A stretch of DNA of 64,000 bases from Thermocaproicibacter sp036260805 (GTDB taxonomy: Bacteria; Bacillota; Clostridia; Oscillospirales; Acutalibacteraceae), in the NCBI GenBank assembly GCA_036260805.1, contig DATALZ010000015.1:1-64000 (forward strand), read 5' to 3'. Position 1 is the stretch's first letter. The number at the start of each line of letters is the position of its first letter. The position numbers and the translations under genes were made by a program. This document shows, in pieces, positions 8,026 through 16,467 of the stretch. The notes beneath the pieces are model-generated. The model ran no database searches. It was not told the DNA's origin and saw only the letters and a list, made by a program, of their open reading frames with translations.

Positions 8026-9141
8026 ATGAAAAAAATTTTAAAACTTCGCCGTATCTGGCTGCTGCTGCTCTATCCCATTGCCGCCGGGCTCATTTATTTC
8101 GCATCGAAATATGAGATCTTTGCGGAATGGTATGCCAATACCATATATCCTGTAATTTCACGGATTGGAAACAGTCTTACCGGCCTGGCGCCTTTTTCTG
8201 TCGGCGAAGTTCTCGTCTACATATTTATTATTATGGTTCCTGCCGTTTTCATCCGCTTTTTCATTCACCTTGTGAAGAAAAAGGAAAACCGCGGAGAAAC
8301 CACAATCAAATTCTGCGTCAATTTGGCCTGTTTTACCGGTATTGTGTTTTTTCTGTTTGCGGTAAACTGCGGCACGAATTACTACCGCAGTACATTTGCA
8401 CAGACCAGTGGGCTTGAAGTAAAACAATCCGGCGAAACAGAGCTTGCGCGTCTTTGCAAAAACCTTGCCGCCGATTCCGACAATTTCCGTTCAAAAGTAA
8501 AAACGGATTCGCAGTCGGTCATGAAATTGAACTCCCAGAGTTTTTCTCAGAATGCTCAGGACGCCAGAAAAGCTTTCGACAGTCTCAGCAAGGATTATCC
8601 GCTTCTTTGGGCCGGATACAGCGCACCAAAGCCTGTAATTTCTTCGAAACTGATGTCATACTGCAATATTACGGGTATCTTTTTCCCTTTTACCTTTGAA
8701 GCCAATGTCAATACGGATGTGCCCGATTATACTATCCCGTTTACCATGTGTCATGAATTGTCCCACCTGAGAGGGTTCATGAGAGAGGACGAGGCCAATT
8801 TTATCAGCTATCTTGCCTGCGAAAAAAGTGTAAATCCGGATTTCCAGTATTCCGGCGCGGTATCGGCTTTTACTTATGCATCCAATGCGCTGTATTCCGT
8901 TGACAACAGTGCGGCAAATACTGTTTACGCTCAGCTTTCCGCCGGAGTCAAAAAAGACCTGGAATACAACAGCGCCTATTGGGATAAATTCAAAGGGCCT
9001 GCCGCAGATGCGGCAAACTCGGTCAACAACAGCTACCTGAGAGCGAACGACCAGAAAGACGGCGTTCAAAGTTATGGCAGAATGGTAGACCTGCTGCTTG
9101 CGCTCCAGCGTTCCAAGGAAAACAAATCAGCAGCAAAATAA
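8026..9141 (+). CDS. DUF3810 membrane protein, putative zinc metallopeptidase
   Basis: 371 residues. Three hydrophobic segments lie in the first 120 residues (IWLLLLYPIAAGLIYFAS; VGEVLVYIFIIMVPAVF; CVNLACFTGIVFFLFAV), followed by a large soluble domain. That domain holds CHELSHLRGFMREDEANF, a HExxH-like HELSH motif followed by a possible third ligand Glu, as in the DUF3810 family, which is suspected but not proved to be peptidase. The ATG at 8026 has AGGAG at 8-nt spacing; the in-frame ATG at 7993 overlaps a TATAAT (7989-7994) and is rejected. Monocistronic. Confidence 0.8.
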   Translation: MKKILKLRRIWLLLLYPIAAGLIYFASKYEIFAEWYANTIYPVISRIGNSLTGLAPFSVGEVLVYIFIIMVPAVFIRFFIHLVKKKENRGETTIKFCVNLACFTGIVFFLFAVNCGTNYYRSTFAQTSGLEVKQSGETELARLCKNLAADSDNFRSKVKTDSQSVMKLNSQSFSQNAQDARKAFDSLSKDYPLLWAGYSAPKPVISSKLMSYCNITGIFFPFTFEANVNTDVPDYTIPFTMCHELSHLRGFMREDEANFISYLACEKSVNPDFQYSGAVSAFTYASNALYSVDNSAANTVYAQLSAGVKKDLEYNSAYWDKFKGPAADAANSVNNSYLRANDQKDGVQSYGRMVDLLLALQRSKENKSAAK

Positions 9142-9148
9142 GCATAGA

Positions 9149-9186
9149 AAAGTGCGGAAAGGACGAGATCCTTTCCGCACTTTTAG
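9149..9186. terminator. Bidirectional terminator
   Basis: Perfect stem AAAGTGCGGAAAGGA / TCCTTTCCGCACTTT with T tracts in both directions, between the convergent DUF3810 and bactofilin genes. Confidence 0.9.
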
Positions 9187-9193
9187 TTGTGAA

Positions 9194-9901
9194 TCACTCT
9201 TCAGGTTTTATGGGATTCATTTCATCGGGAAGGTCAACCTGCTCAATGCTGCCATCGGATATCTGAACTTTGCCCTGCAGCTTAGCACCGCTGTCCACCG
9301 TAATTGTTGTTGATGTAATGTCTCCAATGATAATTGCATTGCCTTTGCAGTTCACATTCCCCATGACATGAACATTGCCTTTCAGCTTACCGTCAAATGT
9401 AAGGTCACCACACTTAATATCACCGACAATAACGGAATCGCTGTCTACCATAATATCTTCCGCCGCGCTGATATTTCCGCGAACCGAGCATGTTGTGAGG
9501 TTAATGCTTGCCCCCTGAACATCCCCGATCTGTTTTCCGTTGATCTTGATTTTTCCGGTTGTACTCATGCTTCCGGTAACTGTGCCGTACATTTCAATGT
9601 CGCCGTCAGATTTTATGTCGCCGGTAATAATCGTTCCCTTTGAAATTACAGTGGAACTTGCAAGGCCTGCCCCGAAGTTTGTAGTTTCCGGTTCTCTTTT
9701 TGGGGTTCCGGGTTCCACTGGGCGATTTCCGGAACTCAGATTTCCGCCATAAGTCTCATTTTGAGCGCCATAGTTTGACTTTGTCCCTAGATTTCTTTCA
9801 GACTGCATCTTAGCTGATTCCTCCACTTCTTCAGGTCCGTTCCAAATTCTTTTCATCATGTGTGCAAATTTGCCGTTCTGACCATTGACTGCAGCATCCA
9901 T
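9194..9901 (-). CDS. Bactofilin family cytoskeletal protein
   Basis: 235 residues. The N-terminal ~100 residues are polar and low in complexity. From about residue 100 the sequence becomes the right-handed beta-helix repeat of bactofilins (STVISKGTIITGDIKSDG, GDIKCGDLTFDGKLKGNV, KGNAIIIGDITSTTI). Bactofilins self-assemble without nucleotide and act in cell shape, polarity or envelope scaffolding. The C-terminal tail is short and proline-rich. The gene is alone between two terminators. The ribosome site is AGGAGG, 8 nt upstream. Confidence 0.9.
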   Translation of the reverse strand: MDAAVNGQNGKFAHMMKRIWNGPEEVEESAKMQSERNLGTKSNYGAQNETYGGNLSSGNRPVEPGTPKREPETTNFGAGLASSTVISKGTIITGDIKSDGDIEMYGTVTGSMSTTGKIKINGKQIGDVQGASINLTTCSVRGNISAAEDIMVDSDSVIVGDIKCGDLTFDGKLKGNVHVMGNVNCKGNAIIIGDITSTTITVDSGAKLQGKVQISDGSIEQVDLPDEMNPIKPEE

Positions 9902-10172
9902 AGTCCGTACCTCCTATTTGGCAAGTAGAGTAAAGGATTCTACAAAAAGTGCAAGATTTTTTCCATTATACAATATAGCTATGTTATTTTCTAGTGCTTT
10001 TGCACTATTTAGACACTTATTTACATATTTTGTATATTATATTCAATTTTGTATTTTTGATTTGTGCATATTTACATATTCTAAATATTATTAGTTTTAC
10101 TAATTTAGCAGGCATAATGAATCATTGGAGCAAATTTTTCTAACCACAAAGCAAGCATCATAAATAAGCATA
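9902..10172 (-). other. AT-rich non-coding region upstream of the bactofilin gene
   Basis: About 270 nt of very A+T-rich DNA without an ORF worth calling. On the minus strand a TATAAT (9965-9970) lies 64 nt before the bactofilin start, but no good -35 matches it. Nothing else is recognisable. Confidence 0.4.
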
Positions 10173-10204
10173 AAAAAAGCTCCGGCGGTCTTTCCGCACG
10201 GAGC
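10173..10204 (-). terminator. Terminator of htpG
   Basis: On the minus strand GCTCCGTGCGG / CCGCCGGAGC form an interrupted stem followed by seven T residues, just after the htpG stop. Confidence 0.85.
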
Positions 10205-10217
10205 AATTATTATTCTA

Positions 10218-12107
10218 TCAATGAATCATTAAATTACAAATCTGATTGGAGAATTCTACCGGATCTTCAACCGCTACGCCTTCAATTAGAAGAGCCTGCG
10301 TATAGAGCAGAGAAGCGTAGCTCTTCAGCTTGTCTTTATCGTTCTTATAAAGATCGCAGAGTTTCTCAAAAATCGGGTGGCCGGCATTGATTTCCAGAAC
10401 ACGCTGCGCTTTAACTTTATCTTTTTCCGCATTCGGCATTGAATTCAGCACTTTTTCCATTTCCATTGAAATTGCGCCGTTCGTAGAAAGGCATACCGGA
10501 TGAGTCTTCAATTTCTGAGAGAGGATAACATTGCTGACCTTGCCGTCGAGGGAATCCTTTAAGAAAGCAAGCATGTCCTTGTTTTCTTCCACCTTCTTGG
10601 CGGCTTCTTTCTTTTCTTCTTCGGTTTCAAGTCCGAGGTCATCGGCAGAGATCGATTTAAATTCCTTGTCGTTGTATTTCATCAGCATGGAGACTGCAAA
10701 TTCGTCGACCGGATCGGTCATATACAGGATTTCAAATCCGTGGTCTTTGACTGCTTCAGCTTGCGGGAGCTTATCTACACGCTCAACCGTATCGCCGCAG
10801 GCGTAATAAATGTACTTCTGGTTTTCTTTCATGCGGTCAGTATATTCTTTAAGTGTAACGAGTTTTTTCTCACTGGAAGAATAGAACAGAAGCAAATCCT
10901 GTAGTACATCCTTGTGCATTCCGTAATCTTGATAAATACCGTACTTCAACTGCAAGCCGAAATTTTTAAAGAACTTTTCATAATCTTCGCGCTTGTTTTT
11001 CAGCATGGTATCCAGTTCAGAGTGGATTTTCTTTTCGAGACGTTCGGCAATCAGCTTCAGCTGGCGGTCGTGCTGCAGCATCTCACGCGAAATGTTGAGG
11101 GAAAGATCCTGTGAATCCACAAGGCCACGTACGAAACTGAAGTAATCCGGAAGAAGATCCGCGCATTTCTCCATAATCAGCACCCCGTTGGAAAAGAGCT
11201 GAAGCCCTTTTTCATAATCACGGGTGTAAAAATTGAACGGAGCATGCGACGGAATATACATCAGCGCATGGAATGTGGATGCACCTTCCGTGTACATATG
11301 AATCGTCTTCGCCGGATTTTCGTAATCTGAGAACTTATCTTTATAGAACTGATTATATTGTTCCTCTGTAATCTCGTTCTTGTTTTTACGCCAAAGCGGA
11401 ACCATACTGTTCAGAGTTTCGTTTTCCGTATAGGTTTCATATTCGTCTTTGCTGCCTTCTTTCAGGCGGCTCTTTTCGACGTCCATTTTAATTGGATAGC
11501 GGATATAGTCGGAATATTTTTTGACCAAGCTCTTCAGCCGGTAAGCGTCTAGATATTCGCTGTATTTTTCATCGTCGGTATCCGCTTTCAGTTTAAGAAC
11601 GATCTCTGTACCGTAATCTGCTTTTTCACAGGGCTCCACCGTGTAACCGGCTGTACCTGATGACTCCCATTTCCAAGCTTCATCGCTGCCGTACGCCTTG
11701 CTTGTTACGGTTACATGTTCGCTTACCATGAATGCTGAGTAAAAGCCAACGCCAAACTGGCCGATGATTTCAATATCTTCCTTCTGCTGCATGTCCTGTT
11801 TAAAGTTCAGCGAGCCGCTCTTTGCAATTGTGCCAAGGTTATTTTCCAGGTCATCTTTTGTCATGCCACAGCCGTTGTCGGTAATGGTAAGAGTTGCGTT
11901 TTCCTTGTCTGGAATAATGCGAATGACAAAATCGTCCCGGTTCAGACCGGTGCTGCCATCCGTCAAAGCCTTGTAGTAAAGCTTATCAATCGCGTCGCTT
12001 GCGTTGGAGATCAGTTCGCGCAGGAAAATTTCTTTGTGCGTATAAATTGAATTAATCATTAAATCCAAAAGACGTTTGGATTCAGCTTTAAACTGTTTGA
12101 CTGCCAT
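10218..12107 (-). CDS. htpG: Hsp90 family chaperone HtpG
   Basis: 629 residues, full-length bacterial Hsp90. The N-terminal GHKL ATPase is intact: LISNASDAIDKLYY (N box), TITDNGCGMTKDDL, and GQFGVGFYSAFMVS. The middle and dimerisation domains follow. The ATG at 12107 has GAGGGG with a 7-nt gap and gives MAVKQFKAES, the usual start; an in-frame extension to 12152 is rejected. The 5' UTR contains a CIRCE operator, so HrcA is the expected repressor. Single gene. Confidence 0.96.
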   Translation of the reverse strand: MAVKQFKAESKRLLDLMINSIYTHKEIFLRELISNASDAIDKLYYKALTDGSTGLNRDDFVIRIIPDKENATLTITDNGCGMTKDDLENNLGTIAKSGSLNFKQDMQQKEDIEIIGQFGVGFYSAFMVSEHVTVTSKAYGSDEAWKWESSGTAGYTVEPCEKADYGTEIVLKLKADTDDEKYSEYLDAYRLKSLVKKYSDYIRYPIKMDVEKSRLKEGSKDEYETYTENETLNSMVPLWRKNKNEITEEQYNQFYKDKFSDYENPAKTIHMYTEGASTFHALMYIPSHAPFNFYTRDYEKGLQLFSNGVLIMEKCADLLPDYFSFVRGLVDSQDLSLNISREMLQHDRQLKLIAERLEKKIHSELDTMLKNKREDYEKFFKNFGLQLKYGIYQDYGMHKDVLQDLLLFYSSSEKKLVTLKEYTDRMKENQKYIYYACGDTVERVDKLPQAEAVKDHGFEILYMTDPVDEFAVSMLMKYNDKEFKSISADDLGLETEEEKKEAAKKVEENKDMLAFLKDSLDGKVSNVILSQKLKTHPVCLSTNGAISMEMEKVLNSMPNAEKDKVKAQRVLEINAGHPIFEKLCDLYKNDKDKLKSYASLLYTQALLIEGVAVEDPVEFSNQICNLMIH

Positions 12108-12132
12108 TGCAATTCCCCTCTGTAAAAAAGAA

Positions 12133-12159
12133 TTAGCACTCTTTACCTTCAAGTGCTAA
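12133..12159 (-). promoter_or_regulatory. CIRCE operator (HrcA site) of htpG
   Basis: TTAGCACTC, 9-nt spacer, AAGTGCTAA: the CIRCE inverted repeat with a single change from the consensus right arm GAGTGCTAA. It lies just downstream of the -10 of the htpG promoter, the usual place for HrcA repression. Confidence 0.92.
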
Positions 12160-12163
12160 TTCA

Positions 12164-12192
12164 ATAATAAACCATTGTGGTTCAAAATGCAA
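12164..12192 (-). promoter_or_regulatory. Promoter of htpG
   Basis: On the minus strand TTGCAT (12187-12192), 17-bp spacer, TATTAT (12164-12169), directly followed by the CIRCE element. Confidence 0.75.
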
Positions 12193-12203
12193 GGGAGCAA
12201 TTG

Positions 12204-13406
12204 TTAATTTTTTGTTGCAGATTCTTCTTCGTTTTTCGTGGGTACATAATCATGATCCACCGTAATCACGGAATAATAATGCGGATTCATTTTTTGAATT
12301 CCTTCGCTGACCGTTTCAACAATCTGCCCGTCGCTCATTTTAAATTCAAACGGAACGCACACATCAAACACCAGATTGGAATGGGTCGGCCCCCAGACCA
12401 CGCGAAAATCGTGCATGGTAATCTCAGGAGAGATATTTTGAACCATTTTGTGAACTTCAATTTTCAGGGCGTTCGCCCGTTCATCATTGGTAATAATCGG
12501 GTCCATATGAATCACAAGATGGATTCCCTTTTTGGTCAGGAATTCCTTTTCAATATTATCGATAATATCATGACTGACGAGAATATCCCTTTCTGCCGGA
12601 ACCTCACAGTGGATTGACGCAAAGCAACGCCCTGGCCCATAATTGTGAACCGTGAGGTCGTGCACGCCAATAACCCCCTGATTTTTCTGTATCGTTCGAT
12701 AGATATCGTCTACAAGCTCGGTAGAAGGAGCTTCGCCGAGAAGCGGGCCGCTTGTTTTTCGAATGAGCTGAAACCCTGTAACCATAATGAGAACGGCCAC
12801 TGCAGTTCCCAAGTAACCATCCAGATTGTATCCGGTAAATCGGGTAATCAAAGCGCCGGCCAGAACAATAGATGTTGAAATTACATCACTTCGACTGTCT
12901 GCAGCTGTGGCCATAAGGGTGTCGGAATGAATCCGTTTTCCTACCTTCTGGTAGAACGAACCTTGCCATAGTTTCAGAAGTATGGATGCGACAAGAACTC
13001 CTGCCGATAATAGGTTAAAATCCGTACTTTGGGGATTGATAATTTTATTGATGGAATTCTGGGCAAATTGAAATCCAACAATAAAGATCATAATGGAAAC
13101 AATCAGCCCACTGATATACTCAAAGCGGGCGTGTCCGTAGGGATGCTGCCGGTCGGCCGGTTTTGAGGAAACTTTAAATCCAAACAAAGTAATAATGGAC
13201 GAGGCAAAATCGCTCAGGTTGTTCACTGCGTCTGCTGTAATAGCGATACTGTTCGATAGTGTTCCGGCGATAATTTTAATGATAAACAGGAGCAAATTCG
13301 TGCAGATTCCAACAATTCCAGAAAACTTTCCGTAACTTTGTCTTACTTCATTACTCTCTGTATTTTTGTAATCATGGATGAAAAGCCGTATTAGGAACCG
13401 GGTCAT
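12204..13406 (-). CDS. Cation diffusion facilitator metal transporter
   Basis: 400-residue CDF/MMT1-type transporter, exporting divalent metals (zinc, iron or manganese) by proton exchange. About six transmembrane segments fill the first 210 residues. The metal-site motifs are ADAVNNLSDFASS in TM2 and the AADSRSDV segment in TM5; the HPYGHARFEYISG loop is typical. A cytoplasmic domain follows with the histidines expected for dimer zinc sites (GVHDLTVHNYG, HLVIHMDP). A second C-terminal subdomain makes it longer than the ~300-residue FieF type. Its ATG overlaps the stop of the fumarase-beta gene by 4 nt (ATGA), so the two are translationally coupled. Confidence 0.88.
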   Translation of the reverse strand: MTRFLIRLFIHDYKNTESNEVRQSYGKFSGIVGICTNLLLFIIKIIAGTLSNSIAITADAVNNLSDFASSIITLFGFKVSSKPADRQHPYGHARFEYISGLIVSIMIFIVGFQFAQNSINKIINPQSTDFNLLSAGVLVASILLKLWQGSFYQKVGKRIHSDTLMATAADSRSDVISTSIVLAGALITRFTGYNLDGYLGTAVAVLIMVTGFQLIRKTSGPLLGEAPSTELVDDIYRTIQKNQGVIGVHDLTVHNYGPGRCFASIHCEVPAERDILVSHDIIDNIEKEFLTKKGIHLVIHMDPIITNDERANALKIEVHKMVQNISPEITMHDFRVVWGPTHSNLVFDVCVPFEFKMSDGQIVETVSEGIQKMNPHYYSVITVDHDYVPTKNEEESATKN

Positions 13407-13942
13407 TTTGCATCCTCAAAAAGATTGCCCCCGTGGCAGTCGATTGCAACGATCAGAGGAAAATCTTTTACTTCGAGTTTTTTGACGGATTCGCAGCCCA
13501 GATCTTCAAACGCTATGACTTCCAAAGAAGTAACACATTTTGCAGCAAGAGCGCCTGCCCCGCCGATAGCACACAAATATACCGCTTTATTTCGGCAGAT
13601 GGCGTCTACCACTTCCTGAGACCTGTCTCCCTTTCCCACCATACATTTCAAGCCTAAGTCCAGCAGACGGGGTGCAAAGCTGTCCATTCTCGCAGAAGTA
13701 GTCGGCCCACAGGAACCGATCGGCAGCCCCGGCGGTGTCGGAGTAGGCCCGGCATAATAAATTGTTGCCCCGTTTATTTCAAACGGAGTTTTCTCTCCCT
13801 TGTCAAGAAGAGCGCAAATACGTTTATGTGCGGCGTCACGGGCAGTATAGACGGTACCGCTTAACAGGACTCTGTCTCCCGCATGCAGCTTCTCCGCCGC
13901 AGCGGCGATATCTTTCGTATTTATTGCAATCTCATTCATTTT
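13403..13942 (-). CDS. Fe-S hydro-lyase beta subunit (fumarate/tartrate type)
   Basis: 179 residues matching the beta subunit (C-terminal domain) of class I fumarases and L(+)-tartrate dehydratases. Characteristic segments are GTVYTARDAAHKRI, YYAGPTPTPPG, and IGSCGPTTSARMD. The alpha subunit, which carries most of the [4Fe-4S] cluster ligands, is not next to it or anywhere in the window, so either the partner is elsewhere or this subunit works alone. Start chosen at 13942 (MNEIAINTKD), with AAAGGA 12 nt upstream; an ATG at 13954 abuts that site and is less likely. Coupled to the downstream CDF transporter. Confidence 0.85.
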   Translation of the reverse strand, partial: KMNEIAINTKDIAAAAEKLHAGDRVLLSGTVYTARDAAHKRICALLDKGEKTPFEINGATIYYAGPTPTPPGLPIGSCGPTTSARMDSFAPRLLDLGLKCMVGKGDRSQEVVDAICRNKAVYLCAIGGAGALAAKCVTSLEVIAFEDLGCESVKKLEVKDFPLIVAIDCHGGNLFEDAK

Positions 13943-13986
13943 TGCAGCCATTCCTTTCCGAATATAAGGATTCAACAATTTCATTA

Positions 13987-14018
13987 TAAAAACAGGGAAC
14001 CGCAAAGCAGTTCCCTGT
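13987..14018 (-). terminator. Terminator of corA
   Basis: On the minus strand ACAGGGAAC / GTTCCCTGT, 9-bp perfect stem, followed by TTTTT. Confidence 0.85.
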
Positions 14019-14046
14019 AGCAAACAGCATAGCCGTTTTTAAAACT

Positions 14047-14970
14047 TCACAGCATACTTTTCTTCTTTAAAATCATGAACGTTCCGCCCATCAGCAGTAA
14101 GGACAGTATAATCGGGAACCAGAAATTCGCAACCGGTATATTGCCTACATTCATACCGTATAATCCCAAAATGATAATCGGGATTGAAATAAGCAGCACC
14201 ACAGACACAAGAACCTTCATAATAATATTCAGATTATTCGAAATAACCGAGGATGAGGCGTCCATCGTTCCACTTAAAATATTCAAATAAATATTAGACA
14301 TTTCAATTGCCTGTTTTACTTCAATCAGTACGTCTTCCAGCAGATCCTGATCCTCGTCGTAGAGTTTGATTACCCTGCCGCGCATGATTTTTTCCAAAGT
14401 AATCTCATTTCCCTTCAATGACGAAGAGAAATAAACCAACGATTTTTCAATATCCAAAAGCTGCAGCAGCTCTGCGTTTCTCATTGATTTACGCAGTTCC
14501 GTTTCCACATAATTGCTGATTTTATCAATCTGTTTCAGGTACTGCAGAAAGCGTGTGGCAACACGGAGCATAATATGAAGAACAAAGCGGGTTTTCAAAT
14601 TGGTTTGCACCCCGCGGACAAGCCCTTGTGCAAACTCGCCGACCACCGGATTGTCTTTAATCGAAACAGTAATAACGTTCCGCTCCGTAATAATAACTCC
14701 AAGCGGCATAGTGGTATAAGATATGTTTTTGCCTTCTTTTTCAACAATAGGAATATCGATTACCACCAATGTGTTCTGTTCTTCGTGGTCAATATGTGAC
14801 GATTCTTCTTCATCCATCGCCGCGCGGAAAAAGTCCGGCTCAATTCCGAAATCCGCAATTAGACTGTTTATTTCCCTGTCGTCCGGCGCAACACAATTAA
14901 TCCAGCATCCTGGCTCGCATGCCGAAATCTGCATCATACGGCCGTCTTCCGTCTTGTAATAGGACAGCAT
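14047..14970 (-). CDS. corA: CorA family magnesium/divalent cation channel
   Basis: 307-residue CorA-type channel. A large cytoplasmic alpha/beta and helical funnel domain comes first, then two C-terminal transmembrane helices (IIMKVLVSVVLLISIPIIIL and FWFPIILSLLLMGGTFMIL) joined by the signature loop YGMNVG. The family moves Mg2+ and sometimes Co2+ or Ni2+ as a pentamer. The ATG at 14970 is 9 nt from AGAGGAG; the ATG at 14979 touches the site and the one at 15012 has none. Its own promoter and terminator make it monocistronic. Confidence 0.9.
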   Translation of the reverse strand: MLSYYKTEDGRMMQISACEPGCWINCVAPDDREINSLIADFGIEPDFFRAAMDEEESSHIDHEEQNTLVVIDIPIVEKEGKNISYTTMPLGVIITERNVITVSIKDNPVVGEFAQGLVRGVQTNLKTRFVLHIMLRVATRFLQYLKQIDKISNYVETELRKSMRNAELLQLLDIEKSLVYFSSSLKGNEITLEKIMRGRVIKLYDEDQDLLEDVLIEVKQAIEMSNIYLNILSGTMDASSSVISNNLNIIMKVLVSVVLLISIPIIILGLYGMNVGNIPVANFWFPIILSLLLMGGTFMILKKKSML

Positions 14971-15064
14971 TGTGCTCATCTCCTCTATTAAATTTTCTTC
15001 TACAGTTCCCATAAGGGTCAGGTTTCACAATGCCACCCCCTCAAATCGACGTCATACACGAGTA

Positions 15065-15092
15065 ATTATAGCACAGAAAGTCTAGATTGCAA
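15065..15092 (-). promoter_or_regulatory. Promoter of corA
   Basis: On the minus strand TTGCAA (15087-15092), 16-bp spacer, TATAAT (15065-15070). About 90 nt of leader follow before the start codon; no magnesium (M-box) riboswitch fits there. Confidence 0.65.
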
Positions 15093-15201
15093 GAGCACGG
15101 CGGATATTTTATGCGATTCGTTTAGAAATAGGATTGCCCAATGCCTTAAATTCGCTTTTTTGAGCATATTTCAGGATTTCAGCAAACAGCAAATACAGAC
15201 A

Positions 15202-15229
15202 TAAAAAAAAGCGGGCCTTTCGGCCCGCT
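15202..15229 (-). terminator. Terminator of ftsZ and the dcw cluster
   Basis: On the minus strand AGCGGGCC GAAA GGCCCGCT, 8-bp perfect stem with a tetraloop, then eight T residues, 7 nt after the ftsZ stop. Confidence 0.93.
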
Positions 15230-15236
15230 GGAATTT

Positions 15237-16346
15237 TCAGGTCTTCCTGCTGAAAATCTGCATGATATCGGTAAAATCATCATCCTCAGGAACACTGGCG
15301 GTGTTTTGGCCGGCAGCCTTTGCTTCCTTCGGTGAGGACGCTGCCGCAGGTTTTTCTTCCACGTTCTTAATTACCTGTTCCTCTGCGCCGGTTGTCGGGA
15401 AACCTGTGGCAATAACCGTTACGCTCATCTCGTCATCCATATTCTCGTCGAAAGCGGCACCCCAGATGATGTTCGCATCTTCGTGCGCCTGTGCGGAAAT
15501 CATAGCCGAAGCTGTTTCAATTTCGTCCAGACCAATATCCGGCGAAGATGTAATATTGATAATTACGCCTCTCGCACCGTTAATAGCGGTTTCAAGAAGA
15601 GGACTTGAAATTGCCATATTTGCGGCTGTTTCAGCTTTATCCTTACCCGAAGCGCGGCCAACGCCCATATGTGCGTAACCGGCGTCCTTCATAACAGCGG
15701 TAACGTCCGCGAAATCCAGGTTGACAAGACCCGGCAGTTTAATCAGGTCGGAGATACTCTGTACGCCCTGGCGCAAAACATCGTCTGCGACGGAGAAAGC
15801 GTTCAGCAGGGTAATGCGCTGCTCGCTGACAAGTTTCAATCTTTCGTTCGGTATCACAACAAGGGAATCGACATGTTCTTTCAGTGCGGTAATTCCGCTT
15901 TCCGCCTGCTCCATACGGCGGCGGCCTTCAAAATCAAAGGGTTTCGTCACAATGCCTACCGTTAAAACGCCCATATCATGCGCAATCTCCGCAACAATTG
16001 GAGCTGCACCCGTTCCCGTGCCGCCGCCCATACCGGCGGTAATGAATACCATGTCGGTACCGCGGATAGCAGCAGCAATGGCCTCGCGGCTTTCGTCGGC
16101 GGCTTTTTGACCCATTTCCGGTTTAGAACCCGCACCTTTGCCGTGAGTGACTTTTTCACCAATCTGAATTTTCTGCGTCGCTTTTGAACGGTACAGGGCC
16201 TGCCTGTCCGTATTTACACTGATGAATTCCACGCCCTGAACACCGGCCGTAACCATGCGGTCAACTGCATTTCCGCCGCCGCCGCCAACCCCAATCACTT
16301 TTATCTGAACGATATTGTCGAAATCATTGTCAATTTCAAAAGGCAT
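15237..16346 (-). CDS. ftsZ: Cell division GTPase FtsZ
   Basis: 369-residue tubulin homologue that forms the Z ring. The GTP-binding signature is AGMGGGTGTGAAPIVAE and the T7 synergy loop is NLDFADVTAVM; the N-terminal GVGGGGGNAVDRM is the T1 loop. After a variable linker the C-terminal peptide DDFTDIMQIFSRKT is a plausible short FtsA/SepF-binding tail. Preceded by GGGGG with 9-nt spacing. Last gene of the division cluster, with its own promoter at 16408-16435 in addition to read-through. Confidence 0.97.
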   Translation of the reverse strand: MPFEIDNDFDNIVQIKVIGVGGGGGNAVDRMVTAGVQGVEFISVNTDRQALYRSKATQKIQIGEKVTHGKGAGSKPEMGQKAADESREAIAAAIRGTDMVFITAGMGGGTGTGAAPIVAEIAHDMGVLTVGIVTKPFDFEGRRRMEQAESGITALKEHVDSLVVIPNERLKLVSEQRITLLNAFSVADDVLRQGVQSISDLIKLPGLVNLDFADVTAVMKDAGYAHMGVGRASGKDKAETAANMAISSPLLETAINGARGVIINITSSPDIGLDEIETASAMISAQAHEDANIIWGAAFDENMDDEMSVTVIATGFPTTGAEEQVIKNVEEKPAAASSPKEAKAAGQNTASVPEDDDFTDIMQIFSRKT

Positions 16347-16407
16347 GTGCCGCTTCCCCCTTATATTTATCCATAAATATAGAATTTAAGGCAAGTCCAT
16401 AGAAACA

Positions 16408-16435
16408 ATTATACACTTTTTATTGTTAAATTCAA
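16408..16435 (-). promoter_or_regulatory. Internal promoter of ftsZ
   Basis: On the minus strand TTGAAT (16430-16435), 16-bp spacer, TATAAT (16408-16413), in the 121-nt gap between ftsQ and ftsZ. Confidence 0.6.
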
Positions 16436-16467
16436 TTAATTTTTTTCTATATAAGACACTTATATCA

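Noticed and set aside
15013..15064. Magnesium (M-box) riboswitch upstream of corA
   Set aside because: Too short and none of the conserved M-box segments is present.
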